From assembly GCF_027172205.1 (NCBI RefSeq), contig NC_070604.1:61955023-62019022 (forward strand): 64,000 nt of DNA. The letters are read 5' to 3'. Shown in pieces: positions 46,401-57,639 of this stretch. Both the position numbers and the translations under genes were made by a program. Source of the stretch: Podarcis raffonei (lineage: Eukaryota; Chordata; Lepidosauria; Squamata; Lacertidae). Numbering within the stretch: the first letter of the stretch is position 1; the number at the start of each line of letters is the position of its first letter. The notes beneath the pieces are model-generated. The model was not told where the DNA came from, did no database searches, and saw only the letters and a program-made list of their open reading frames with translations.

Positions 46401-49400
46401 TTTAATTTTTATTGTAAGCCAGGCTTGATGCCAAACCGAAGAAGGCAAGATATAAATGCTTAAATAATAAATAAATAAAATTAAAATTGCATTGTGGGCC
46501 ATAGCATGGCCCATTTAGAACTACATTCAGTTTCAAGTCAGGTGGTCCTGAAAAATCATGTATCTCATGCTGTTTCTTCCTAAAAGCCAGGTTTAGTTCA
46601 GTTATCATGATTAATAGTTCTGAATCACATGCCTAAATCCTGTTGGTTGCCATGGTCATGTCTTGGGCTGGATAATTCCACAGGTTAATTAAACAGCACT
46701 CCCTCTGTTTGCAACATTCAGGCTGTGAGTGCCATAACTAACGCAGCCAAAAGGGCACCAGACGCATACAATAAGAAGACTACTGACAGACTGGGGGGGG
46801 GGGACACCCAAGGTTTGCAGAAGTGTATATCTTTATATATAAAGCTTCAGGGGGGAAATCCTCTGGGGAGGGGGGTGTTGCTGTGAGAACTGAGCATGCT
46901 CTGGTCATGGAATGTAGGCTGACTACTAGATAGGATAACGGGGGTGGGGTGGGGGTGGAAATGCTGGGGCAATTGCCTCAGGCGCATTTTCTGGGGAGAG
47001 ATGCTCATATCCCCCTCTTTGAGCCAGCCCTGCACCACTTTGCGAGGTTGGGATCTGATCAAATCCTAGCCTCACAAAGCGGCTTGAGGAGGGTGGCATG
47101 AGAAGGACGCCGTGCACCCTTTAATCACAGCCTCCCCCTCCCCAAGGGGCTTGGACCAAAGGGCACGTAGTTGTTGCATCTTTCTCATGTCGCCCTGCCC
47201 GGATCCCAACCTCACAAAGTGGGACCACCCTGCGGACACATTGTGGCCTATCAGGTGTACAACAGTGCACTGTGGCCTGACAACCTCCTTACACTCCTTG
47301 TTTTGGCAATCTCAGACAGGCAACAAGAAGAGATTTACCGAATATCTGGTGGCCTGTTTCTCGTAGCAGGTGGGCTCCATTTGGATCGGTGGGTCAGAAG
47401 TTGTGAAAGGGAAAGGGGGTGGGGGTAGGGGCAGCACCAATCACAAGAAAGCAGAAAAGATAAAAGAAAAAGGCAAAGCCTCAAAGTGGTAGTGAAAAGG
47501 AGAAGGGAAGAGAAAGCAATTTAACAGTAACCTATTTATTTATTAGATTTATAGACCACCCTTCCTTATAAGAGCTCAGGGCAGCTCACAGAATAAAATG
47601 CAGGATAAAACTAAGTAAATAACAAACTAAAAAAGAAAACAAAACAGAAAAGAACTTATTCTGATAATATACACATAATCGCTAATTATAACAAAACAAC
47701 CGATTTTTAAAAACAAGTAAAGGACTTACCTTAATGCAACAAACCTAAACCTCTGCTAACGGTCATACAAAACATCACACCTGAGCTTTTCAATGGAACA
47801 TTAAAACTTCCTCCTTACAAAACCACAATGTTATAATTAAAATGCATCTTGGTGCATAAACCCCTACAAGAATTATAACTGACAAGTAGGAGCCGCAACA
47901 GACTGGGAGCGTTGCTGTTCCGTGTTCAAGTTAGTCAGCGAGCTGTGCTTTTGCTCTACTCTGTTCCAACCACAATGGATTTGTTCAAAGTAACATAGGT
48001 CTCCTTCAGGTAAAGGGCTGGAGCTCAGCCAGAGAACACGTTTTTCATGTGGTAGATCCCAGGGCAGATACCTTGCATTTCCAGGTCGGAAACAGGAAAA
48101 GACCCATGTCTGAAATCCTGGTGTCACTACCAGTCAACATAGACAGTACTGAACTTGATGTACCAATTGTCTGACTTGGTGAAAAGCAGCACCCAGTGTT
48201 CTTACTGCATAAAGTATTTTACAGGTTGACTGCCATTCAGCCATGTTCCTATTAGCAATTGTGTGCATTGTAAAATGTCTTTTAAGAGAGTGCACTTTAT
48301 AAATCCACGGCTAATTTTGTTTTAAAACTGCTTTCTGTATGTATAAGAAACACACAAAAGCGTGAGCAGGCACTGAAAAAGTTTGGCACTTAAAATTCAC
48401 TTTCAGTTGTCAAATGAAAAGGCCCCCAAGATCAGTGGATTAAAGTATAATCTTTTCCTTATTCAGCACCAGTACATTCTGTGTGAATGTATTTACCCCA
48501 TGTAGCTGTTTTGTGTTACTTTTGGAACTCGACAGCTTGGAAGTCAGTGAAAGACCAAGAATGAACAACATGTGGGATAAACAAACTGAAGCAACACTGA
48601 CATTGAGGTTCTTTTTTAAATAAATAAATAAATAAATAAATAATCTAGAAATAGCTACACTGCTCTTGGCGTGCTTAGAAAGCAAAGCCAAAATCACTGG
48701 TGAAACATGGAAGAGAAGCATATTCTATAAAGTCTAGAGCAGGGTTGCCCAAACTTGGGTCTGTAGCTGTTGGACTACAGTTCCCATCATCCCTGACCAC
48801 TGGTCATGCTAGCTAGGGATGATGGGAGCTGTAGTCCAAAAACAGCTGGAGATCTAAGTTTGGGAAACGTTGGTCTATAGACTTGTTTTCACAGCACAAC
48901 CCAACCAGCCAGCAGCCATCATAGGCAACAGTGGTGCTCCAATGCTTAATGCGACAGAACTGCAAAATCAGGGTATAGAAATTTATAAATAAACAAATAA
49001 AAATTGCAAGCCCCATAAGAAAAGCCAGAAGCCAAAAGGCTTTTCAAAGTCCCAACTAGCCACCATCTCTTAAGTACACCTCAGTGATGCTGAGAAAATA
49101 AATGAGATCACTGGGGTCCTGTGTGTTTACTTCCCCTAGTTCCCTGAAAGCAGAGATATAAATGTGATGAACACCTAACATATTATAAAACTGTTAGTTC
49201 AAAAATAGCTCTTCCTTGTACATCAATACAGTGATACCTCAGGTTACAGACACCTTGGGTTAGACACTTCAGGTTACAGGCTCCACTAACCCAGAAGTAG
49301 TACCTCGGGTTGAGAACTTTACCTCAGGATGAGAACGGAAATTGCATGGCGGCGGCGTGGGGGTAGCGGGAGGCCCCATTTGCTAAAGTGGTACCTCAGG

Positions 49401-49502
49401 TTAAGAACAGTTTCAGGTTAAGAACGGACCTCCAGAATGAATTAAGTTCTTAACCCGAGGTACCACTGTAATTAGAAAGCCTAAAGACTAAAGGATTATT
49501 TT

Positions 49503-49548
<46 letters not shown>

Positions 49549-49863
49549 GAAAGGAAAGGAAAGGAAAGGAAAGGAAAGGAAAGGAAAGGAAAGGAAAGGA
49601 AAGGAAAGGAAAGGAAAGAAAAGAAAAGAAAAGAAAAGAAAAGAAAAGAAAAGAAAAGATTGTCCCTTTGGCTCTTGTATTTATTGTTGCTGGGACTTAG
49701 TCACATTCTATCACCATCTATTACCCTGCAGGCACAATTGTCACTCAGACTATGTGGCTGTACCTGTTTGAGCAGGAAGCTTGTGCAGGCTGCATTTGCT
49801 GCATTCCTCTCCTATATTCTGACATTGCTGGCTGAGGTCCTCTGTGTCCTGCGCAGGTACCAT
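39391..49863 (-). CDS. SLC2A12: SLC2A12 (GLUT12) facilitative hexose transporter, four coding exons seen, C-terminal exon not found
   Basis: Class III GLUT that carries glucose and other hexoses across the plasma and internal membranes. Exons on the minus strand: 49764-49863, 44646-45974, 40903-41025 and 39391-39523, with matching phases, giving 561 complete codons. The start [10 protein letters not shown] matches the GLUT12 N-terminus. Sugar-porter motifs: [13 protein letters not shown] in helix 1, DKYGRR in loop 2, [22 protein letters not shown] after helix 6, [11 protein letters not shown] in helix 7, [16 protein letters not shown] in helix 10 and PETKG after helix 12. The long loop 9 typical of class III has NAT, NQS, NET and NKT glycosylation sequons. 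The frame stops resolving after ISMKLAK. The roughly 50-residue tail known from human GLUT12 was not located between 34100 and 39390. Confidence 0.95.
40270..40490 (+). repeat. L2 LINE 3' end and (ATT)n tail
   Basis: GGCAACCCTGTTTAGGGCAG, GGAGCCGCCCAGAGTGGCTG and CCAGCCAGATGTG, then about 95 bases of ATT/TTA repeat. It lies in the intron between SLC2A12 exons 3 and 4. Confidence 0.75.
40903..41025 (-). CDS. SLC2A12: SLC2A12 coding exon 3
   Basis: Acceptor TTTAATTTCAG; codes [20 protein letters not shown] and [20 protein letters not shown] (helices 10-11); donor GTAAGG. 123 bases. Confidence 0.94.
41373..41524 (+). repeat. tRNA-Ile-derived SINE with CR1-like tail
   Basis: Head CTCAGTTGGTTAGAGCGTGG, TGCTGATAACGCCAAGGTTG and B-box GGTTTGATCCC closely follow tRNA-Ile. 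The tail GGTTGGACTAGATGATCCTC...CCAACTCTATAATTCTGCGA is the same CR1-like tail as in the tRNA-Lys SINEs. Confidence 0.8.
42124..42262 (-). repeat. tRNA-Lys-derived SINE with CR1-like tail
   Basis: Minus strand: GATAGCTCAGTTGGTAGAGC, ATGAGACTCTTAATCTCAGG, B-box GGGTTTGAGCC, then the shared tail GGTTGGACTAGATGATCCCC. Confidence 0.8.
43604..43739. mobile_element. Palindromic hAT-type MITE with near-exact 8 bp TSD
   Basis: Ends CAGGCATAGGCAAACTTGGC and CCGAGTTTGCCTATGCCTG; almost the whole 136 bases fold into one hairpin. Flanks GCCAAATA and GCCGAATA agree at 7 of 8 bases. Confidence 0.8.
44048..44083. repeat. (GGAA)n microsatellite
   Basis: About 8-9 GGAA units in the intron of SLC2A12, 560 bases downstream of exon 2. 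Confidence 0.95.
44646..45974 (-). CDS. SLC2A12: SLC2A12 large coding exon 2
   Basis: Acceptor CTTTATTTCCAG. It codes from [17 protein letters not shown] through helices 1-9, the intracellular loop and the glycosylated loop 9, to AAFSIGLGP; donor GTAAGT. The uninterrupted 1329-base exon matches the gene structure of GLUT12. Confidence 0.96.
48740..48872. mobile_element. Palindromic hAT-type MITE with near-exact 8 bp TSD
   Basis: CAGGGTTGCCCAAACTTGGG at the left, inverse at the right, arms GGACTACAGTTCCCATCATC / GATGATGGGAGCTGTAGTCC. Flanks GTCTAGAG and GTCTATAG agree at 7 of 8. Confidence 0.75.
49229..49468. mobile_element. Tigger-type MITE with TA duplication
   Basis: CAGTGATACCTCAGGTTACA...TAACCCGAGGTACCACTG; slightly longer than its sisters because of an insertion in the CGGCGGCGTGGGGG segment. 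It lies just 3' of the first SLC2A12 coding exon, in the intron. Confidence 0.85.
49503..49659. repeat. Compound purine microsatellite (AAAG, AAAGG, AAAAG)
   Basis: About 157 bases of pure A/G on the plus strand changing from AAAG units to AAAGG to AAAAG. It ends about 105 bases from the donor of SLC2A12 coding exon 1. Polypurine tracts of this size can adopt triplex structures. Confidence 0.95.
49764..49863 (-). CDS. SLC2A12: SLC2A12 coding exon 1 (33 codons)
   Basis: Codes [10 protein letters not shown]...HKLPAQT plus the first base of a glycine; donor GTACAG. Similarity to the human N-terminus (MVPVENTEGP) decides the start. The ATG context is ACAGCCATGG. Confidence 0.85.
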
Positions 49864-50276
49864 GGCTGTAGAAAAACAGCTCCCCAACTTGGTTACTTCT
49901 CAGCGATGACGAGAGGCTCTACAGCGAGAGCGTTTCACCCTTGCTGTCAAATCTGGTGCCTCTGGCTCTTCTGTCCATGGCAGCGTGGGACAGGAGCAAA
50001 GTGAAATCTGGAAGTTACTGAGGGATCCAGGAGCAACTTTTTCTTTCTCTTCCAGCAGGTTTTGCCCTTTTTGGTGACACAGGCTGTTGCTATTTTGGGT
50101 AAGCCTATCATGAGCAAGTGGGAGGGCTTTTGCTCAGAGGTATTGTTTTTGCCTTTGAACAAATAGCTGGAGACCTTAGAGGGTTGCGCAGAGAGCTCAA
50201 CAGGAGTTTCAGAGGTTTTGCTTACAGCTTTCCGCTCCTCCAAGCTGCATATTCCCCCTTCTCCCTTTTTTTTAAT
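49864..50276 (-). other. SLC2A12: SLC2A12 5' leader within the first coding exon
   Basis: A strong acceptor (long CTTTTT tract then CACAG) ends at 50277, so the exon carrying the ATG appears to start at 50276. The leader contains a long open frame on the minus strand that ends before the ATG. It is lysine- and serine-rich and unrecognised. The acceptor implies a further non-coding first exon upstream. Confidence 0.55.
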
Positions 50277-51060
50277 CTGTGAAAAAGAAAAAGAAAGAGT
50301 TAAAAGAGGCTGCTGTGTCAGCAAGAAGTGGTGCACTGAGCAAGCACAGAACAGATGGCATTCATTACTGTGCCATTATGAGCAATTAAGAAATAAAGTA
50401 AGAAAAATGATCACTTTCAGCATACGAATTAGGTTTTAATAACAACAATAACAATAGCAATAATCATCATCTGTGCCACAATAAAGAGAAAACAGAACCG
50501 CCACCTGAGAGAGGAAAATAGGTATACTCATAGACTGGAGAAGCTCAAAAGCTTCAAAAAAAATAAATGTCTGTGCCTGCCGCAAAAAGATGGCCAAGTC
50601 GTAGCCAGACAAGCCTTTCTGTGGAAGGAGATCCATGTGTGGAGAGCCCTAGTGTGGCTGCTCCTCACCCCACAACAGCAGTGGCCACGGCATGGGAGCA
50701 AGAAGGGGAGGTGTGGGAATGGGGTTCACCCCAAAAGCCGGGGATGGTGGCTTCATAATTGGGCAGAAGCTGAAAAGGGTACTTGGTAGTTGGAGTGTGT
50801 AGGAGAAGGCAGCTGCCGGAGGTTATCATGTGGGTGGTTTGTGTGCGAGGAGGGTAAGGAGATGGGGAGCTAGGCATGAAGGTGCAAACGGGTGCAAAGA
50901 GGGCTACAGAAGAGAAGACCAGAAGTGGCTCCCAGCTAAGGGGCTGGGAAGGTTAAAAGCAAGCTTAGTAGTTGCATGGGGTGGGATGGGGAAGCTCTAG
51001 GGAGTTAACAGGGGGTGGTAGGGGGTGTTGGGGTGACCAATAGCACAGCCCCTAGTATGT

Positions 51061-51081
51061 GTACACACACACACACACACA
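51061..51081. repeat. (CA)n microsatellite
   Basis: About 10 CA units. Confidence 0.9.
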
Positions 51082-54000
51082 TCCAGGTTCAAATTTCCAT
51101 CACTCCTCCACAGTTGTGGCTGATGCCTTTCACTTACAGTTACAGAAACATGGGAAGACAGAACATGCTCAGTATCCCTTACACTGAATGCCAATGCCCC
51201 AGACCTTATTGACAGGGATCTTAGGTATGTTCACATGATGCATGTGTCAATTTATTTATTGAATTTATATGCCACCCTATACCCAGAGGTCTCGGGGCAG
51301 TTCACAGTAATGTCAGGTAATGTAATGTACTCCATGTATGTACTTACTTTAAAAACAGCCTTTACATCATTTCTACAATATTGTGTCCTCTAAGTATATT
51401 AGTCTTTAATGACCTCTGTGCAGTAAGAATCCGTTGTAAACGGTGCGAGTGAGAAACAAATGTTTGGATTTAGAGAAATAACACTGCTACTGGGGAAGCA
51501 GCAAGAAGAGGCAATATTAAACTTATTCAAGACGCTTGGTATTTCAACACTTCAAAACAAAACTGGACAAAGACGCACATCAAAAACCAAGGTGCTTCAT
51601 TTCCTTGGAACTAAAAGGAATAGCATGCAGCCAGCCCATGCTCCCTGCCGCCGCCAAAGAACAACTCAAGATCAACACATATCTGATCACCAGTATTGCA
51701 GGACTAAAGTCTCTCTGACCATGTGTTGACTGACAGAGTGTGAAAGGAGGAGGCTTGAGCAACTAATCCCCAGATAGTGAAGCAATGAAGATCTAAGAGT
51801 CTGGACCGAAGATGGCACATTTTTGCAAGATGGGCAAGAACTCTGCACCCACTTGGAACATCCCGAAGTATCTGATGCAACAGCTCTGCTCCTTCCTCTT
51901 CCTTAGTTTGCTGAAATAGAATGTGGCATTTTATGTCCCCCCCCAAAAGTGTCTCCCTATTTCCTTGAGGTTGGGCTTTATGCAAAACATTATGCACAAC
52001 ACCACACACAGAAATTCATTTCCTACCCCTCCTATACCGGGGGTGCTGCAATATACAGGTCCTCTCTCCACACTCATCTGCCAATCATAATGATGAGCAT
52101 TCTGCTATCCAGTATAAAATAGCACCATCTCTTTTGCATTGAAAGAAATGGGGATATGCTTTTCTACCAGCCCGATTGCAAATGCAGCAAAAAGCATGAA
52201 GCCATACTCACATCAAACAACAGTAATGGGGTACTAGAGGTCTATTCTCACAACCGTTCAAGAAAATTTCACTTGTGAGGAAAGTTGAGCAGGTCCTGTG
52301 CATGCCTGTCATCTGCTGAATATTGATTATGGTATGCTATTACCGCTACCTTCAATCTGAGTTAGTAATGACCAAGTTCAGAATGTGGCACTGCATGCAC
52401 ACAATGCTAGCTAGGGACAGGTCGAAGCAGCTGGGAATCATCAAGGGTTAGGATTTTCCCAAAGTTGCACTTAAACACAGTAGATTCTGGTTCCAGCAGC
52501 TATCCAGCATCAGCTGCTGAAGTGAATGTGGGAGTTGACAGCAGCACTCTCCTGGTAAAATTAAGCAGTGGATGAGGAGAGTGATGGAATTACCAGTCAA
52601 GTCAACAGGCCCCAAAATAAATCAGGAGCAGCTGTTGAAGAAGAACTTAATTCTGCTTCTTTCTGGTCTCGTTGTTTTTATGGCTTCTCCAAGTTTGACT
52701 GAAATGAATTTTCACAGCTATTAGGAGGTGTTCTTTGTATAAATTGGGGACAAGTCACATTGAATGGATTTCTATCTACTATGCTGCAACTGGAACTGCT
52801 CATTTGTCTTAAAATTGATGAATTCATGGTCACCAAAAGAAAAGAATTGTGTTTGTGACCTTATTACTAGTATTGCATACAACAGCAGATAATCTGTAAC
52901 TCAGAGGGAAGCCATTCATGCCATGTTGGGTGAAAAGCTGAGACATCAATATTATTCATGCGCAGTTGTCGATCTACTGTAGGAAGGAACTGGAAAGGGC
53001 TCTGGCTGCAGTGAATGCATACAAACAAAGAGAGGAAGCACAGGCAAGTCCACACTGTTCAGTAAAGAAAATCCTTTGGAGAGAATGTATCATAAACCCA
53101 GAATGCACACTGTACGTGCATTCAGTCAACAAAAGGCAGGTCACATCGCTTCAGATTTTTTCTCTGTGGGAGGGAATCGTAAGTACAATTAGCTATGTTC
53201 AGAATTCAACAGACATATGACCTTATGAGCAATGTACTCCCCACAGAGCAAAATGTCTTGTTAACAAACATTAGTACCGTCCAATATCCCAGAACTGACG
53301 TCTATAAAGCAGCAGGCTATGTACATCATCTCTACAAGTTACAGTTTATTCTGCTTTTATTCTGGTATTTTGAGAGGAAACCTGTCTCTTTAAACACTGA
53401 CATAAATATGTCTAGAAGCCTGAACCCAATTAGGAAGTTTAAAGAAGTGCAAGCATGCATTAGCCACACTTCAAGTTTTGCTGAAGAAACTGCTGGTGCA
53501 CAACACTAGTGTCTCTACAATCATAAGGTGCAGAGTTGACTTTAGTAAATTAAGCATACACCTTTGACCTTTGAATTTAACAGTCCAGAAGGGTAGCTGT
53601 GCAGTGAAAACAGCAAAGATGCAGACCATTCAAATAGGTTAAACCTATCAGCACCAGCCTGCAAAGAAGATGCATGCCTGAGACAATTTTATTGATGACT
53701 AGTGATTGAGTTAGATTAATGTAAGGTACCCAAGCTTTGGGGATATTTCATTTTTCTCTTCTTGTGCAGCGGTGGGCTCTCTGCTTCCTCAAATCTGTGT
53801 TCATAAACATCTATCACGTTCTCTGTCCACAGATGAAGGACTCTCTTGCCCATGATAGCTCACACAACAATGTATTTATTGGTCTTCAAAATGCCACTGG
53901 GCTATTTGCTATTTCACATATGCCTGCTTAAGGCACTTGTGAATATGTCTCATAAACCCTGAGGTTGTTACGGCAATAAAACAGGCTTTGCAATGCAAAT

Positions 54001-54425
54001 CTCTTCCCTTCTTCATAACTATATATGGTACCGATTTGACAAGCAGCAGAACAGTACCGACTGGCTCCTGCAGGCACCTTCAAGAAGGAGGCGGGGCCCT
54101 GCAGTTATCCTGCCATTGGCCACCAGCACAACCCCTTCATGGGTACTTCACTCTTGGATTTAGCTTCCGTCTGAAATTGAAGTGTAAAAATAAACAAAAC
54201 AGCAACTTATTTATCACCTCATGCTAATCTGCCATGCAAATTATGCCATAGGCTGCATGGCTCTGCACTCCAACAGGATTGTAACAGATCCCAGGTGCTG
54301 AAGGACTGGCTAAGCTGGACACCTGCAGCATCTAGGTTTGTTTTCTTTCCCTACGTACCTCCCAATTTCTTTTCCTTTTGTGCCGTGCCTTGTAAACCTA
54401 AGGCAGGGACTGTTGTCAATGATAC

Positions 54426-54735
54426 AGAATCATAGAGTTGAAAGGACCCCAAGGGTCATCTAGTTCAACTCCCTGCAATGCAGAAATTTCAACTGGAGCA
54501 TCCATGACAGATGGCCATCCAACCTCTGCTTAAAAACCTTCCATGAAGGAGAGTCCATCACCTTCCAAGCGAGTCCATTCCGCTGTTGAACCGCTCTTAC
54601 TGTTAGAAAGTTCTTCCTGATGTTTAGTCTCCTTTCTTGTAACTTGAAGCCATTGGTTCGAGTCCAACCCTCCAGAGTAGGAGAAAATAAGCTTGTTCCC
54701 ACTTCCATGTGACAGCCCTTAAGATGCTTTGTGAG
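54426..54735 (-). repeat. CR1 LINE 3' end
   Basis: AATCATAGAGTTGAAAGGAC, GGTCATCTAGTTCAACTCCC, TCTTACTGTTAGAAAGTTCT, GGAGAAAATAAGCTTGTTCC. Same 3' region as 408 and 4228. Confidence 0.8.
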
Positions 54736-55019
54736 ATGCTCTGTGAGCCTTTTGTCAGCTGAAGAGTGGGATAAATGTGCTTTCCATAAATAAATATAAA
54801 TATATTTGGCAGAACTCTGAAATACAAATTGACCTAGTAATCCTGTATTTCGATGCCAGACATGTGAAGATTGGCTTTTGTGGTTACAAAGTGAATTACT
54901 CTGTGCATGCATGCTGGGTGCTCAATTCCACTCAGCCTGATAAAATACCCTCAATACCATTTCTGGTCCTGACAATGACTTCTAAAACAAATTTCCTACC
55001 TGAAATTAGGGAGCCATAG

Positions 55020-55094
55020 TATGTATGTATGTATGTATGTATGTATGTATGTATGTATGTATTATCTATGTCATCTATCTATCTATCTATCTCG
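55020..55094. repeat. (GTAT)n and (CTAT)n microsatellites
   Basis: About 10 GTAT units followed closely by a short CTAT run. Confidence 0.95.
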
Positions 55095-55859
55095 GGGTGG
55101 TGGTGGTTGTAAAAGTGACTACCTCAGCACCTAGTCTATCTAAGGCTTATGCTATGTTTACAGGATGTGGTCATTCCCAGTTATAGATCCCCACAAAAAT
55201 AACATCATATAGAAGGGCCAGAGGGCCTGTGGCCCTCCAAGAGGTTGGTGGATGAGAGTTCCAACACTCCAACCCAAACATCCTCTTGAGGGACACAGGC
55301 TCACCAACCCTGTTATATCACATGTCAGGTGTCCAAAGGACTTTGCGTACATAACATTATTCGTTCCATTCCCTTAGTCTTCCCATATGGGGCAAATATC
55401 AGCTTCAGTAGACAGGTGGTTATCACTGGCAAACAGCATGGAAGAAAAGGGTTAGCCCTCCCCCTTATCTCACCATTGCAGTCCTGATCACATTCAGGGG
55501 CCCATGCGATGGCTACTGAAATTACACACACACACACAAAAAGGGCAACCAGTCAAAGGTTTTCTGGTGTCACATCTAGGCTGTAAACACACTCCCATTT
55601 GCCCTGCATCCAGAGCACTCCCACTGCTTGTTTGGGAAGCAGCATACACACAAAGTTCACCACAGTCCATAGGTACTGTGTCATTTTTAAAAATGAAATA
55701 TTTCCCCCCCCCAAAAAAAAACAACAACAACAACTCAGCTTCAGTCCAAGCTGAGAAAAACAACCTCATTGAGTTTTGAACCAGTGATGTGTACACAGCC
55801 CTAGTTTGGTCTTGTGAGGCATTGTCAACCCCCCCCCCCATTTTGACAGGGGGTGCTAA

Positions 55860-56060
55860 CACAGGAACATAAAGCGCAGCTTTGGTCTGCCAAAGATCCA
55901 TCTAGTCAAGGATCCTTTTCTCAAAGTTGCCAACCAGATGCCTGTGAGAAGTCCAAAACCAGGAACTGAGGGCAGCAGTGCTCTCCACACTTGTGATTCA
56001 CAGCAACTGGTGTTCAGAGGCATATGGCCTCCGACAGTGGAGGGAAAACACAGCCATCGT
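55860..56060 (-). repeat. Non-LTR retroposon 3' end, reverse orientation
   Basis: GATCCATCTAGTCAAGGATC, GCCAACCAGATGCCTGTGAG and GGCCTCCGACAGTGGAGG; reverse relative to the copies at 1180 and 62330. Confidence 0.55.
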
Positions 56061-56077
56061 GGAGGAGCCTGGGGCAG

Positions 56078-56214
56078 TAGGAAAAATAGCTCATTCGGTT
56101 AGAGTGTGGTGCTGATAATGCCAAGGTTGCAGGTTCAATCCATGTATGGGATAGCTGCATTGCAGGCGGTTGGACTAGATAATCAGGGTCCCTTCCAACT
56201 CTACAGTTCTATAA
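56078..56214 (+). repeat. tRNA-Ile-derived SINE with CR1-like tail, older copy
   Basis: TAGCTCATTCGGTTAGAGTG, GTGCTGATAATGCCAAGGTT, B-box GGTTCAATCC, tail GGTTGGACTAGATAATCAGG...CTACAGTTCTATAAA. It is inserted next to a retroposon copy ending at about 56060. Confidence 0.75.
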
Positions 56215-56672
56215 AGAGTGGTCCAAGGATGTGGCCACAGCTAAGTGCCACCCTGAAGCAGGAGCTTCCTCACTCACACTCTTGTCTTAGCCACTAAGTT
56301 TTACCACCTTCTTAGTGGTACAAAACGACCTGGAAACTGGAAAACATCCTTTCCCCTTTCTTTTTAACGAAAGATACCACTGCATATGCTTTTACAGCTT
56401 CCTTTAAATTTTCCGGCAGGACTGAGTTGTGGCATTAAAAACAAGCTCAGAGTTGAAGTGGCCCCTCTTCTGATAAAGCCCTGGTGAAAGATGCTTTCTC
56501 ATATTTGGGCTCTACATAATCATGGTTTCTTTTTAAAAAAGAATGCCAACCACAAGGGTTTTTGGAAGCCAACAATGAATGACAATCTGTCCTCTCAGTA
56601 GTCCGAGAGTTACCCTCCAGCCCAGCCTTCCCTTTCCCCCTGCCCTTTGCTCGCCCAGGTGTGTGAGCTTAC

Positions 56673-56860
56673 CTGCCGTTGCCAGGCAGCAGGGCTGCAA
56701 TCTCTTCTGCAGGGTTTCCTTTCTCTCCCTGACCTGAGGCTGTGAGACGGGAGGAAGGCGGAGAAGCAGGGAGACGCCAGCCGACCTTTCTACAGCTGCC
56801 TCTTTTCAGCTGCTAGAGTGGCCCCTGCTGACAGGAGGGGAAACTGCGGGACTCTCTCCC
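56673..56860 (-). promoter_or_regulatory. SLC2A12: Candidate SLC2A12 non-coding first exon and promoter region
   Basis: Moderately GC-rich unique block. On the minus strand it ends in GGCAACGGCAG followed by GTAAGC, a good donor that could splice to the acceptor at 50277. No transcript evidence is available from sequence alone. Confidence 0.35.
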
Positions 56861-56959
56861 AAGTTAAAACGAGGCCTGCAGGAGAAATGCGATATAAGGG
56901 AATGGCTGGGGTGTTTGGCCTCCATTAGAATGTGCCAAAAATGCAATTTGCAAATACGA

Positions 56960-57175
56960 CAAGCACAAGCTTGTGTCAAGGGAGAAACGTGCTAAGAGGA
57001 AGGCACCCTGATCAACTCCCGCCCGGGAACCAATGTCCCCACTGTGGAAGGACATGTGGATCCAGAATTGGCCTCCACAGTCACTTACGGACTCATTGTT
57101 AAAACCATGTTTATGGAAGACAATCTTACTCGGCTACAAGTGATCGCCAAAGAAGAAGAAGACATTAAAAGCACA
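56960..57175 (+). repeat. LINE 3' end encoding a C-terminal C2H2-like finger
   Basis: One frame ends QCPHCGRTCGSRIGLHSHLR, THC, stop, a CxxC...HxxxH arrangement at the very end of an ORF, followed by a short 3'UTR and an (AAG)n-type tail. I cannot fix the clade from this piece. Confidence 0.55.
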
Positions 57176-57271
57176 CCACTTCCCTCAAAGAAGACCAGGA
57201 ACTGTAGTTTACCCCATTACACAGCGCAGTTCCCAGGATCCTTTAAATGTACAGTATGGTATGTATGCAGC

Positions 57272-57274
57272 AGT

Positions 57275-57336
<62 letters not shown>

Positions 57337-57337
57337 G
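57272..57337. repeat. (CAA)n microsatellite
   Basis: About 21 CAA/ACA units. Confidence 0.95.
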
Positions 57338-57639
57338 CCAGGACTAGCTCTTTCCTAGGTCCTGATCTGACATTCAATAGACTTTTGGGTCAGGAATCTG
57401 AGACCCTCCTTCCAACAGAGGATTTTTCCTCTGTCTCCGTGTTTCTGATTTTAGAGTCCTTTAGGCATGATATAGGAATTTGCCCCCTGAGGTTCCTGGA
57501 CTGGAACCCTGCTTCTCCCTCCAAGCGAGTTTGCAACCATAAGAACTATGTAGCAAGGTCTATCCTGCAAGACGGCAGAAAATCCCAAATAACCATAGTG
57601 CCTCATCCGATAAAGAAAGACGCAACTGCATGTGCTTTG

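Larger units (their letters stand above)
45975..49763 (-). other. SLC2A12: SLC2A12 intron 1 (between coding exons 1 and 2)
   Basis: 3.8 kb with an L2-like relic (47525-47640), a hAT MITE, a Tigger MITE and the purine microsatellite. The GC-richer part, 46900-47420, has direct repeats of CCTCACAAAG and is otherwise unassigned. Confidence 0.6.

Noticed and set aside
54460-54912. 150-codon minus-strand frame
   Set aside because: It lies over a CR1 3' region and is typical of non-coding frames in repeats.
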